Source: Candidatus Cloacimonadota bacterium | Lineage (GTDB): Bacteria > Muiribacteriota > UBA6191 | NCBI GenBank assembly: GCA_023954715.1 | Contig: JAGSHD010000004.1 | Span: 186,001-250,000 of the forward strand | Reading direction: 5' to 3' | Length of the DNA: 64,000 bases | Part shown: piece after piece, positions 1-9,384 of the stretch | Layout of the letters: each line of letters starts with the position of its first letter | How positions within the stretch are numbered: the stretch's first letter is position 1 | The notes under the pieces: model-generated | What the model was told of the DNA's origin: nothing | The model's input: the letters and a program-made list of their open reading frames with translations, nothing else | Databases searched by the model: none | Translations under genes and position numbers: made by a program

Positions 1-3000
1 AAAGCTAAACTACCATAAGTTGATGCTAAAAAATCAGGAGCACTGGTAAGGGTCAACAATTTACTAAATTGTGTACTTGAGTTAACTAACTCTAGTTGGG
101 CTGTTCGTATCCCAGATAAAGACTGACCTGTTATGTACATCGTTGTAGGTAAGGTATCAAATGTAGATAAAACAGGTGTTACAGAGGTCACAATCGGAGA
201 CGATGCGACCACATCAAATAATAAATCTGGAAATCCCATAAATGATCTAGGATTCAATCCTGGCTCAGAATAACTATGATCGTTTTCTGCAAAAATGAAC
301 CATTTACCTGGTCGTAACTCTTTTGGTATTGTTACTTCAAGAGTATTGCCTGTTTGCTTAGTCACAGTTGTTGTTAAATCAATAGATGCTGTAGATAAAT
401 TATTGTCTTCAAAGCTCTCTTTATGAATTAATACAAAACTATTTACGCCACCGTAATCCGCAAAAGACATGATAGGTTGAACAGGAACTGATTTACCCAC
501 CCCAAACAATGAAAGCCCCTCCACTTTTACAACAGTATCTAAAAAGTTTACTGCCGTTTTTGGTGTAATCGTTGAGATATTTATCTCATCTTCTTTCATG
601 AAAAGTTTATTACCAACTGGTACTCCCCAACCACGAGAGTTTAAGGCATTTATAGTATATGATAGCTTGAAAGGAACCGTACCAGATGCATCAAAATATT
701 CTTTATTTCCTCGTAAAGTTTGTGCGGGTATATCAAACAAAACTTCAGTTAGGGTCCTAGACTTTGTAACTCCAACAGGCCCTGCCCTTGGAATAGTTAA
801 AACATAAGTCTCTGATCCAGTAGTCTTAAAAGACACTTGCTTTAATCCAAACAATCCATCACTATTAGAACTTGTTAATTTAGCTCTCACTGTATTAATG
901 TTAGAAGGGTTGCTTGACAGTATAGATATGTCTAAACCACCAGGAATCTGATCTTCAGCAAAATAAAACTCTCCGGCGCCTGAGTTGGACTTTAAACCAT
1001 CATTCCTTTCAATAATAAATGAGTAAACGCCGGGCAGTAAAGGTAATACAGAAGTATCATTACTACAGGAGTCCACGTAAGTTCCATCAGGATCAAAAAG
1101 GCTTTTTGGAATAGTTATCTCTAAAGACGTAGCTGATGATGCCCCATTAGAATTTACAAAAATACCTGTTGTACAAGCTACGGTAAAGTCAATACTATCG
1201 TATTCTCGTACGATCCTTACTTTGTTTGCTCCAGATAAGTTTTCGCCAATAATAGTAAATGTGGTATCTAAACCCGACACAACAGATGTTGTAGGCAAGT
1301 TTGCGACTACAGATGAATCTGAAAACTGAGTTTCTGTCTCCCATGGGACTACTGAATTTGCATAATTAAATCCAGTAATAACCGGTGCGTTACTATCTAA
1401 TACAAATTTAAAACTTGTAAAGATATTTGAAGTAGCATCACCATAGGTTTTCCATTGTAGGTTAAATTGATTACTTAAAGCGTTATTAAAGCCATTTGCA
1501 TTGAGTGACCTCATGGTTACTTCTACCGTATTTTTATCAATATACTTTGGTACGGGATAGGCTGGCTGAGATAAAAAATCTACTACATCATCATTTGAAC
1601 CACTTAAATTTGCTCTACGAAAATTGAGAACCTCAAATCTTCTTAGATTATCTCCCGTTAAGGTAATTTTAGTAGCCGCATTAAACGGCCCTTTATTTGG
1701 AGAAAAATTAGTGATCGTAGATGCCGGAATCGTAATATCAAAAACTGGGGTTACTGGTGAGATTATGCCAGCTGAGTTTTCCATTTTTAAAAGATATTTA
1801 CCTGGAAACATCTCTGTTGTTTCAATTGGACAATTACTCAATGAAACATAAGGATCTATAGTACATAAACTAAAATTTATATCATAGGAGTATAATGTGC
1901 CACTTACCACTGTTTCAATCTTCATGGACTTTACACCTTGTAAATGCTTACCAGTGAAAGCTATTCGATTGGGACTAGCCGTAAAGTCAGCATCATAAGC
2001 TATTGTTGTTGGTGTAACATTAGTTAGTTCTACTAAGCCCTCTTTTACCTCAAAAACCGTTACCGTCTTAGAAGAAGCCATTCCTTCTTGATTTTGTACT
2101 ATTATTTTATGACGACCAATAGTTTTATTTTTCGGAACCAAAACAGTCAATTCATCATATTTTCTTTGTAAAATATTTAATTGACCTTCGCTTAAATCAC
2201 TTTCTGAAAAAAGCTCCACAAAAGTATTTGATGCTGGTGTACCAGCGACCCCCAAAAAACCACTTCCTGAAATAATGACCGAGGAGTCATTTGAATAATA
2301 TATTTCACTCGGGGTTAACGAAGAAATCACTGGTTTTTTCTCTCGAATTCGAATCGATACACTATGAGTATAATTACTTACATTCGTATTTTTTAAATGA
2401 ACTCTATAATAACCTGGCTTTTGATACGACGGAATCGTTATCATCATAAGCGATCTAGATGTTACTGAATATTGCAGTGGAATCACCGAATAGGATAAAC
2501 CAAAGTTTGTATTAGCATCTTTATCTGCCCCCGATGAAGCCGGGATTAAACTTGCCTCAGAGACCCCTCTAAAACCCTCTCCGTTTAGCTCTATAACTTT
2601 AGTTAAATGATTGAAGGATTCGTTCGAAGACATGGCACTGATATTTGGACTTGGCTCAACAATAGTCAAATAACGCTCACTTCCAATTTGATCAAACCCA
2701 AGTTGATCAGATGAAGAATTGGTCACTTTTACACCATAAGTATCGGGCATTAATCCCTTGGGTACAGTAAAGCTTAAATTTGAATGAGGAGTAAACTCAT
2801 TTCTTGTGAATAAAGTAGGAACAACTTCATTGACTAAATTATCACCACTTAATGTCCAGATGGCTACATTCGTTGTTCCCGTCATACTTGAACCTGTAAC
2901 CGCAATAAGTTCATCATTTACATTGGATATAGTTGATGGATTTAAGACATTAATATTTGGAGCGTTGATTTCTACACTTTTAATCACTCCCACTTCTTTT

Positions 3001-6000
3001 CGCTTTGCTACTAGATTAGTTAACTCTAGATCAAAAAGTCCCACATTTTTGAAACGAAAGTCTAAATTAAGTGCAACTATATCTGATGTATGGCTCAATA
3101 TTTGAGAAGATGTACTACCAAAAGATAGGGTATATGCCTTGTCGGGAGTGCTTACTCCTTGTTTAAATAATCGAACAGAACTTAATGAGTAAAAGTTTTC
3201 GCCGCGAAATCCTACTTTTTTCAGATCTTCTACATTTCTTTCAAAAAGTGCTCCACAGTTAATTAAGCCTAAGGTAGAAGAATACTCACACATTTCATGA
3301 ATTTTAGGAGCCCCTTCTCGAATCAGTACTTGCTCAAAAAATGGAGATACAATTGGATTTATTTTATCAGAGCATTGTCCCGAGTTATTCAATAACCTTA
3401 TATCCCAAAAACCAGGACGTAAAAATTTGGGTATAGTAATACTTAAAGTCATCCCCTCTGATGAGAAATTTCTTATTATAGAACTTGTTGTTAAAATCAG
3501 CTGATCAGAAGAAGGTCCTTGCTCACCACTACATAATGGATCTCCGAAACTGCCTTCACGAACTAATTGTACCTTCTCCACTGATGATAGATTTTCACCT
3601 ACTACTTCTACTCGCAATTTTTTAGAGTTTTCTCCAAAGCCATAGTCACTATCAAATGGACCTTGAACAGCCAGAGATTTGAAAACAGCCTTTAACTCGC
3701 CTACTCTTAAATCTGGTGTTGTAGACTGGACGTTATATAGAGGGGCGCTATTTTTTAATGATAAAAAATAATCCCCTCCGTAAGTATTTTGTTTTACTTT
3801 AAAAGATATATATCTACTTTGATCAACATCAACTTTAAAATCAATGTCATCGTAAGCTATAGTAACTTTATTACTTGGATCTCGTTGATCAACTAATTGT
3901 ATGTCTTTTGTTATTAAGCCAACACCATCTAAGTAATCTCCTTGGAGCTTATAGGTACGATCAACTATATTTGTATCATCTTGACCTAATAGAGATACAC
4001 TTTGTATTACAGGAGTACTTACTTCAATCATGTGTACACTAGCACCAACATATTTTGGCTCTGACATAGACGCATTTTTCAAATACAAATCATAATGGGC
4101 TGGAATCAAACCAGAAGGAACAATAAACGTTGCAGAAGTATTATCTGGAGTCCCAGTGGTTGACATAGAATAGTTTGTAGCTAAATTTGTAATACTATCG
4201 TAAGTTGGAGGTAAGCGAAATTCCACCTTATCTAAACCAAATAAAAACCTACCATCAATAGCAATTGTGGATGTTAACTCTAAAGAAGTAGTCGTAGACG
4301 TAGAGGATCCAATGCCATCATTGAAAAAATTAAAAATCAAAGATGGTTCACTAATATTAATGATTTGTAAATTTAAGTTATCCGTATTACAAACAGATAA
4401 GTTATTACCTAAATTGTTGGAACTAAAAGACCCTCTATTTTCTAGTTTTACTAAATATCTACCTGGAACCAGTACATCCCCACTCAAACGTAATTCAACG
4501 TTTTGTCGATTCAATGGATTTACAGGAAAGCCAAAGTAGGTATAGTCTGCATCACCTTTTGCAATAGCACAAGTTAACTCTGGATTTGTTTCGTTAACAC
4601 GAAACAAATAAATAGCTTTTACACCAAATAATCGATCTCCAGTAAATGTAACAACTTGTGAGCCCTCTTGAATATCCTTACTTGAAACTGTTGTGGGATT
4701 AAAAAAACTTAAAACAGGAGATGGCTCTACTACTACTAAAGGGTCATCAATAAATGCACTATCGCTACCAGCCGTATTACTTAATTTTAAGGTGTATGTT
4801 CCTGGCTCTAAATAGCTTTGAGAGTAAAATGATGCCTGTACCCTTTGATTAGATGGAGTATCATCAATCAATGATACTGTTTGAGTGGAGTAAGGACAAT
4901 TTGAAGGGTTTTTACAAATTTCTACTTTATTAGACCCTATTAAAGAGGTACCTGACAATATTAATTCAAAAGCTTCATCAGATACAACTTCGTGCCCTGT
5001 TAACACCATACTTGCCCCTTGAGCAGGTACTCTTTGGAATGAAGATAAAACTGGTAAATCTTCATAAATATGTGGACAAGTAATATTGTTTTTAGAGCAG
5101 CCAGCAGAAACACTCCCAAAACTATTTTGCAATTCGATGGTATATTCAGCAATACTTGGCTTAGCATAAAGAGGAAACTCAACAATTGCTTTTGAAAAAG
5201 ATGTAGATACCGGGGCTTTTTGATAGTTTCCGTTACTAGAAATAAACCTTACATTAGTTAAACTAGCCAAACTGTCCCCCTCAATATGAACAAAAAATGG
5301 CTGAGAATTTAAAATAGGGTTTGGCAAAGACACAGTTGAGCTAGTAGAAACCCTAGATGTAATTTTAGTAACTCTTACCTCCCCCTCTTGAACAACAATC
5401 ACTCCTTCTGAAACTCCTACAGAAGTACTAGAGTTTTTAACTCCAACAAAATAGTTACCAGGAGTTAAGCCTTTTGGAAGCACAATTTTTACTTCACTAA
5501 AAGTATGATTTGGCTCCATTGTAACAGCCAATTGACTCGGATAAGAAGAACTCGAAAGTAAATTATTTTTAATAGTTGATATTCTTACTTCACTCGTGGA
5601 GGAAAGCCGTGATCCTGTAATGGTAACCTGAGCTGTTTCATTGTTAAATGCAGCTTGAGACGTTATAGACACATTAGTAATCAGTGGTGCATCCTCAGTT
5701 ACTGTATATGTCTCACCTATAATTTGATGTTGGGTACAAAGCAAACAAGCATTTTTTACAAATACATCATAAATACCAGTTTGAACAGGTGATGTGATTT
5801 GGCCTTTCCACTCCATAATTGTTGGATCTACACCCGATGACATTTTTACTTGCGTCTGAGTTACCGGAATCTGTATAGATGGCGCCCCTTGCTTTTTAAG
5901 TACAACTCCACCATTATAGACTCCTGATAAATGCTTACCATTTAGAATAAATGCTGTGCTCTGATCTGTTTTCATAGAAGCAGGTAAAAACTTTGGAGAA

Positions 6001-7475
6001 TTGTTGAAAATTGGAGCAGAAGTTTCTTTTACTCTTAGTAACTCTGTCTCAGGAGACAAACTTTTAAGAGCCTCTTCAAGTCCTGTCACCGAAACTCGAT
6101 AATCCACTGGAAAAAGCAAATCTTTAGTTTGAACCGAACCAATCGAAGGTAGTGTTACATTAATTAAATTATCTGAAACAACGGTAAACTCTCCAAGTTC
6201 AAAAGTATATTTTCGTGGAGAAACAGCTTGTTCTGTGCCAAAGTATTCTAAGGAGACTTTCGTTATATTGCTACCACCCTCTACACGTGAAAAATTTGTC
6301 CCATTTATTTCTAAGGTCGTAGGGTTTGAGCCACCCATATTATATTCAACAACACCAAAAGATCCGCCTACTCGTGTTATTGAAGGCAAACCTCTATTAT
6401 CCACTACAAACAAAACACTTTTAACAGAGTTTTTATCTGATGGAGCTGGCGAAACTTTTGCAGCATCATAAATATCAAACTTGACTATAACATTATGTGA
6501 AGAACCTACTTGTAAATCAGCAACAGACTCCCAAAAAAAGTTATACTTAAAATTGGAGGAGTTTATATCGTTTGAACTAATCGCTAAATTACTCATATTA
6601 ATGAAGTTATCTTGACTTTGATTACCTGGTAAAAAAGTGACTCCATTATCAGTTGAGTAGTAAAAGTCTACCCTAGAAGGATCTCCCTCTTGGTCAAAAA
6701 CTCTAAAATCTATAGAAACGCGCCCTCTTTGATTGGTATTAATTTGTGAAATTTGAAGATAAGGCAAATGATTATAGATAGACGAAGTACTCGTTGCTTG
6801 CACTACGTTATTAATCTCATTAACAACAGTAGAGCTTTCTAAAATATTTTGGGTCTCCGAGCTAAAGTTTTCATCTTGTACTTGTACTTCTAATACAGAG
6901 GCTAAGGCTTCTACATTTCTAATAAAAGTTTCTGAGGTGCGTAACTCATTAAACTTTACCTCTGGTCTAGCATTTAATGCTGCATCGTTTTTAATATTTT
7001 CATATAAAACACTTTGTGCTGTTGTTTTTAAATCAATATTTCGATCCGCAAATACGTTTTCAGTAGATAATTCAGAAATTACACTCTTTAAAACTATTTT
7101 ACCCAACACAGCTTCAACGATAACCTCTTTCCCAAAAGGAACACCAAGAATCTCATAAGCTCCGCCAGAAAGTACGATACCTGGGACCTGCTTTTCTATA
7201 CCATTTTCAGTATATTTTGCAACGATCGTAAATTTAGAAAAGTCACTTAAGTTAGAAACCGCTTTTCTAATCCTCGACTTTGATTGTTGCACTCCATCAG
7301 CTACAGTCGGTAATTTTAAAATACCCGAAATTGTACCATTGGTCGGGGTTATTTTTGCTTGTGTTGGAAATCCTGTATCAGAAGTACCTGCTCCACAACC
7401 TATAAGAAGGAAAGAAGCAGATATTGCTAAAATTATATATAATAGTTTAATACGAATGTGAGTCATACCTTTCAT
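1..7475 (-). CDS. Giant IPT/TIG-repeat lipoprotein, 3' end beyond window
   Basis: The minus strand stays open from an ATG at 7475 (or 7466, in the same frame) to the window edge, about 2,490 codons with no stop; spot checks near 3000 and at positions 3-60 keep the same frame. The N-terminus is a lipoprotein signal: basic start, hydrophobic run, lipobox LIGC with Cys27. After a region of about 350 residues, units of about 100-130 residues repeat, each containing a form of F-x-(L/I)-x-G-x-x-(L/F)-x-G-V. Examples are ILNGKHLSGV near 5935, ELNGEGFRGV near 2575 and TIIGENLSG near 1240; I count about 19. This is the pattern of IPT/TIG Ig-like folds in surface proteins. The start overlaps the end of the upstream nucleotidase gene by 29 bp. 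A surface-anchored adhesive or structural role is inferred; ligand unknown. Confidence 0.85.
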   Translation of the reverse strand, partial: MKGMTHIRIKLLYIILAISASFLLIGCGAGTSDTGFPTQAKITPTNGTISGILKLPTVADGVQQSKSRIRKAVSNLSDFSKFTIVAKYTENGIEKQVPGIVLSGGAYEILGVPFGKEVIVEAVLGKIVLKSVISELSTENVFADRNIDLKTTAQSVLYENIKNDAALNARPEVKFNELRTSETFIRNVEALASVLEVQVQDENFSSETQNILESSTVVNEINNVVQATSTSSIYNHLPYLQISQINTNQRGRVSIDFRVFDQEGDPSRVDFYYSTDNGVTFLPGNQSQDNFINMSNLAISSNDINSSNFKYNFFWESVADLQVGSSHNVIVKFDIYDAAKVSPAPSDKNSVKSVLFVVDNRGLPSITRVGGSFGVVEYNMGGSNPTTLEINGTNFSRVEGGSNITKVSLEYFGTEQAVSPRKYTFELGEFTVVSDNLINVTLPSIGSVQTKDLLFPVDYRVSVTGLEEALKSLSPETELLRVKETSAPIFNNSPKFLPASMKTDQSTAFILNGKHLSGVYNGGVVLKKQGAPSIQIPVTQTQVKMSSGVDPTIMEWKGQITSPVQTGIYDVFVKNACLLCTQHQIIGETYTVTEDAPLITNVSITSQAAFNNETAQVTITGSRLSSTSEVRISTIKNNLLSSSSYPSQLAVTMEPNHTFSEVKIVLPKGLTPGNYFVGVKNSSTSVGVSEGVIVVQEGEVRVTKITSRVSTSSTVSLPNPILNSQPFFVHIEGDSLASLTNVRFISSNGNYQKAPVSTSFSKAIVEFPLYAKPSIAEYTIELQNSFGSVSAGCSKNNITCPHIYEDLPVLSSFQRVPAQGASMVLTGHEVVSDEAFELILSGTSLIGSNKVEICKNPSNCPYSTQTVSLIDDTPSNQRVQASFYSQSYLEPGTYTLKLSNTAGSDSAFIDDPLVVVEPSPVLSFFNPTTVSSKDIQEGSQVVTFTGDRLFGVKAIYLFRVNETNPELTCAIAKGDADYTYFGFPVNPLNRQNVELRLSGDVLVPGRYLVKLENRGSFSSNNLGNNLSVCNTDNLNLQIINISEPSLIFNFFNDGIGSSTSTTTSLELTSTIAIDGRFLFGLDKVEFRLPPTYDSITNLATNYSMSTTGTPDNTSATFIVPSGLIPAHYDLYLKNASMSEPKYVGASVHMIEVSTPVIQSVSLLGQDDTNIVDRTYKLQGDYLDGVGLITKDIQLVDQRDPSNKVTIAYDDIDFKVDVDQSRYISFKVKQNTYGGDYFLSLKNSAPLYNVQSTTPDLRVGELKAVFKSLAVQGPFDSDYGFGENSKKLRVEVVGENLSSVEKVQLVREGSFGDPLCSGEQGPSSDQLILTTSSIIRNFSSEGMTLSITIPKFLRPGFWDIRLLNNSGQCSDKINPIVSPFFEQVLIREGAPKIHEMCEYSSTLGLINCGALFERNVEDLKKVGFRGENFYSLSSVRLFKQGVSTPDKAYTLSFGSTSSQILSHTSDIVALNLDFRFKNVGLFDLELTNLVAKRKEVGVIKSVEINAPNINVLNPSTISNVNDELIAVTGSSMTGTTNVAIWTLSGDNLVNEVVPTLFTRNEFTPHSNLSFTVPKGLMPDTYGVKVTNSSSDQLGFDQIGSERYLTIVEPSPNISAMSSNESFNHLTKVIELNGEGFRGVSEASLIPASSGADKDANTNFGLSYSVIPLQYSVTSRSLMMITIPSYQKPGYYRVHLKNTNVSNYTHSVSIRIREKKPVISSLTPSEIYYSNDSSVIISGSGFLGVAGTPASNTFVELFSESDLSEGQLNILQRKYDELTVLVPKNKTIGRHKIIVQNQEGMASSKTVTVFEVKEGLVELTNVTPTTIAYDADFTASPNRIAFTGKHLQGVKSMKIETVVSGTLYSYDINFSLCTIDPYVSLSNCPIETTEMFPGKYLLKMENSAGIISPVTPVFDITIPASTITNFSPNKGPFNAATKITLTGDNLRRFEVLNFRRANLSGSNDDVVDFLSQPAYPVPKYIDKNTVEVTMRSLNANGFNNALSNQFNLQWKTYGDATSNIFTSFKFVLDSNAPVITGFNYANSVVPWETETQFSDSSVVANLPTTSVVSGLDTTFTIIGENLSGANKVRIVREYDSIDFTVACTTGIFVNSNGASSATSLEITIPKSLFDPDGTYVDSCSNDTSVLPLLPGVYSFIIERNDGLKSNSGAGEFYFAEDQIPGGLDISILSSNPSNINTVRAKLTSSNSDGLFGLKQVSFKTTGSETYVLTIPRAGPVGVTKSRTLTEVLFDIPAQTLRGNKEYFDASGTVPFKLSYTINALNSRGWGVPVGNKLFMKEDEINISTITPKTAVNFLDTVVKVEGLSLFGVGKSVPVQPIMSFADYGGVNSFVLIHKESFEDNNLSTASIDLTTTVTKQTGNTLEVTIPKELRPGKWFIFAENDHSYSEPGLNPRSFMGFPDLLFDVVASSPIVTSVTPVLSTFDTLPTTMYITGQSLSGIRTAQLELVNSSTQFSKLLTLTSAPDFLASTYGSLA

Positions 7476-8952
7476 GAGCCATTAAATCCCTGCTAATTCT
7501 AAAATACTTAGTAGTCGGATAGTGATAAAAGTTAGTGATGCTTGAAGTATAAACACAAGCAAAGTCTTCTACCTGATCTCCTAAACGACTTTTTCTACGA
7601 GATGATTTAAATAAACAACCCCATTTAGGATTATAATCTTGTAATAACTCTTCTTCAAGAGATTTAATTCTCCATACAGTTTCACTTAACTGAACTTCTA
7701 ACTGTGACAAAATATCCTGTGATTCTGTTATTTTTGCATCCATCTTTTCTAATTCATCTTTAGTTAAGTCGTCAAAACAGTCGATTTTTCTATCACGTAA
7801 GTTATGAATTTTTTCTTCATATAGATGTAATTCTTCTTGAAGGTCATATAACTCTCCTCTCATACGAGATAGTTTTTGGTTTTTCTCCTTATGGGATTCT
7901 ATAACTTTGAGCTCTTTTTCAAGTTCTTCAATAATCATTGCCGTACGCCAACCACAAGTTTGCTTTGATTTTAAAATATCGCCAAATGTATGGTCCCCAA
8001 AATAGATTATATTTTCTCCATTTGACCCGATTAGCTCCTCAATTTTTGAATAATACCCACCACGATAGACTTTATAAGCAACATCATCTGGTATTTTTAC
8101 TCCATTTTCATCTACTTTGATTGACTCCATCTCCGTATCTTTTAAAAAGAAGCCTGGCTTTCTTGAGGATACTACAATAATCTCAAAATAATCCTGCCAA
8201 CGAGAGTACTCTGTTAACTCATCTGTTAAAAGGTGGGTTAACACCAAATCTGTAAAATAGTACTCAGAGTTAGTCAATAAAAAAAGCTTTTTACCACCTT
8301 GTATAAAATGATGGAGTGTTTTTGCTAATTGTTTACTCTTATTAATATAAGAGTTTAAATTTAAAGAGATCTCTTTTTTTAAAGACCCATCCCTATGAAT
8401 TGTATCAATACTTTTTCGTATATCTACTGCCAGTGAACTATAGTCTTCTCGAGGTCCCTCTGTCTCATCTATAAATGACACCATTTTCAAAAATAAGTAG
8501 GCCTCTGGCAAACAAAACAAAGTATCTAAGTATCTATATTCATCTCCATCAGGTCGATAAGACTCTCCTGGTTTTGCATAAACTACTTTTCTTTCATCTC
8601 GCGTAAGTCGCTTATCTCCATGATATGCTATCTCTACATACTTGTATGTATCCAATTTAATAATATTACCACGGACCTTATCTACAACTAAACCACGAAT
8701 CACTCCGCCATATTCATACTCAAAGTCCAATATTTTTTTATCGTAACCATACTTTTTTACTAGCTGTTTAGCACTTAATTTAAAAGCAAGTTCTTCTAGT
8801 TTTTCATGGTATACGGCTAATGTATGATCCATATCAAAGCCCATATGGGTAACTGTATCTAATTTTAAGTTTCTATTTGTATATACTCGTTGCCAAGAGT
8901 TTAATTCGCTCTCTTTAGCCGCTCTTTTTACATATTCATATCGCTGTATCAT
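7447..8952 (-). CDS. HAD-superfamily 5'-nucleotidase (cN-II / IG-specific family)
   Basis: A 501-residue protein of the cytosolic 5'-nucleotidase II-like HAD family, which dephosphorylates purine nucleoside monophosphates such as IMP and GMP. HAD motif I is GFDMDHTLAVY with nucleophile Asp40 and Asp42; motif II is LLTNS (Thr227-Asn228); motif IV is YFGDHTFGD with Asp320 and Asp325. Residues 345-435 form a charged coiled-coil-like insertion. The C-terminus keeps the family's arginine/histidine-rich end (MAHERY). No signal peptide is seen, so it is cytosolic. An AAAGG ribosome site precedes the ATG. Transcription probably starts near 9180, giving an unusually long structured leader. Its 3' end overlaps the giant lipoprotein gene, so the two are probably co-transcribed, although their functions look unrelated. 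Exact substrate cannot be read from sequence. Confidence 0.88.
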   Translation of the reverse strand: MIQRYEYVKRAAKESELNSWQRVYTNRNLKLDTVTHMGFDMDHTLAVYHEKLEELAFKLSAKQLVKKYGYDKKILDFEYEYGGVIRGLVVDKVRGNIIKLDTYKYVEIAYHGDKRLTRDERKVVYAKPGESYRPDGDEYRYLDTLFCLPEAYLFLKMVSFIDETEGPREDYSSLAVDIRKSIDTIHRDGSLKKEISLNLNSYINKSKQLAKTLHHFIQGGKKLFLLTNSEYYFTDLVLTHLLTDELTEYSRWQDYFEIIVVSSRKPGFFLKDTEMESIKVDENGVKIPDDVAYKVYRGGYYSKIEELIGSNGENIIYFGDHTFGDILKSKQTCGWRTAMIIEELEKELKVIESHKEKNQKLSRMRGELYDLQEELHLYEEKIHNLRDRKIDCFDDLTKDELEKMDAKITESQDILSQLEVQLSETVWRIKSLEEELLQDYNPKWGCLFKSSRRKSRLGDQVEDFACVYTSSITNFYHYPTTKYFRISRDLMAHERYDSHSY

Positions 8953-8959
8953 AAATTCT

Positions 8960-9177
8960 GCCTTTCTAACGTCCCCATAGACATAGGGCTATTAGTTTAA
9001 CTACATATCCATCATCGATTTATTTTCTGCCATACAGAAAATCATAAAGTCTAAAAAACTTTATCAAAACTAGGTTTTGAACGGGATGGTTATCAACCAA
9101 AAATAGTAAAACCATTTACTTAGTGGTAAAACGACTACTGACTTAAGCTAAGATCTAAGTGATTAAAAACTCAGTAG
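8960..9177 (-). promoter_or_regulatory. Structured 5' leader: eight consecutive hairpins
   Basis: Between the predicted start of transcription (about 9180) and the nucleotidase ribosome site, the minus strand is tiled by short inverted repeats. The pairs are 9135-9141/9171-9177 (CTACTGA/TCAGTAG), 9105-9110/9115-9120, 9088-9091/9095-9098, 9065-9070/9074-9079, 9044-9050/9058-9064, 9022-9029/9035-9042, 8993-8996/9000-9003 and 8973-8978/8983-8988. Three of them (9022-9079) lie virtually end to end. The series ends just before the AAAGG site. It resembles a cis-acting RNA or translation-control leader, but matches no riboswitch I know. Chance contributes in AT-rich DNA, so the functional reading is inference. 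Confidence 0.45.
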
Positions 9178-9185
9178 GAACTTCT

Positions 9186-9214
9186 ATTATATCACTTGAT
9201 ACATTGATTCCCAA
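9186..9214 (-). promoter_or_regulatory. Sigma-70-type promoter for the nucleotidase gene
   Basis: On the minus strand TTGGGA (9209-9214) and a perfect TATAAT (9186-9191) are separated by exactly 17 bp. Transcription would begin near 9180 and read a leader of about 228 nt into the nucleotidase gene. Confidence 0.65.
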
Positions 9215-9302
9215 ACATCTACAAAAGAAATTTATCTCCCCTGTAGCCTGTAATGGCAGTCGTTTAGTTTGACAATATTTCAATTTCGTTTTCTATGGAT
9301 TC

Positions 9303-9336
9303 AAAAAAAATAGCTTAGAGACCTAAGCTATTTTTT
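9303..9336. terminator. Bidirectional intrinsic terminator
   Basis: TAGCTTAG (9311-9318) pairs with CTAAGCTA (9323-9330) around a 4-nt loop, flanked by an A-run and a T-run that lengthen the stem to 14 bp. It lies just downstream of the minus-strand EcsC/TerB-like gene and separates it from the nucleotidase promoter. Confidence 0.85.
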
Positions 9337-9384
9337 GGATAATTACATACCCCTAATATCAGTTATGTTGACCTAAACAATAAT

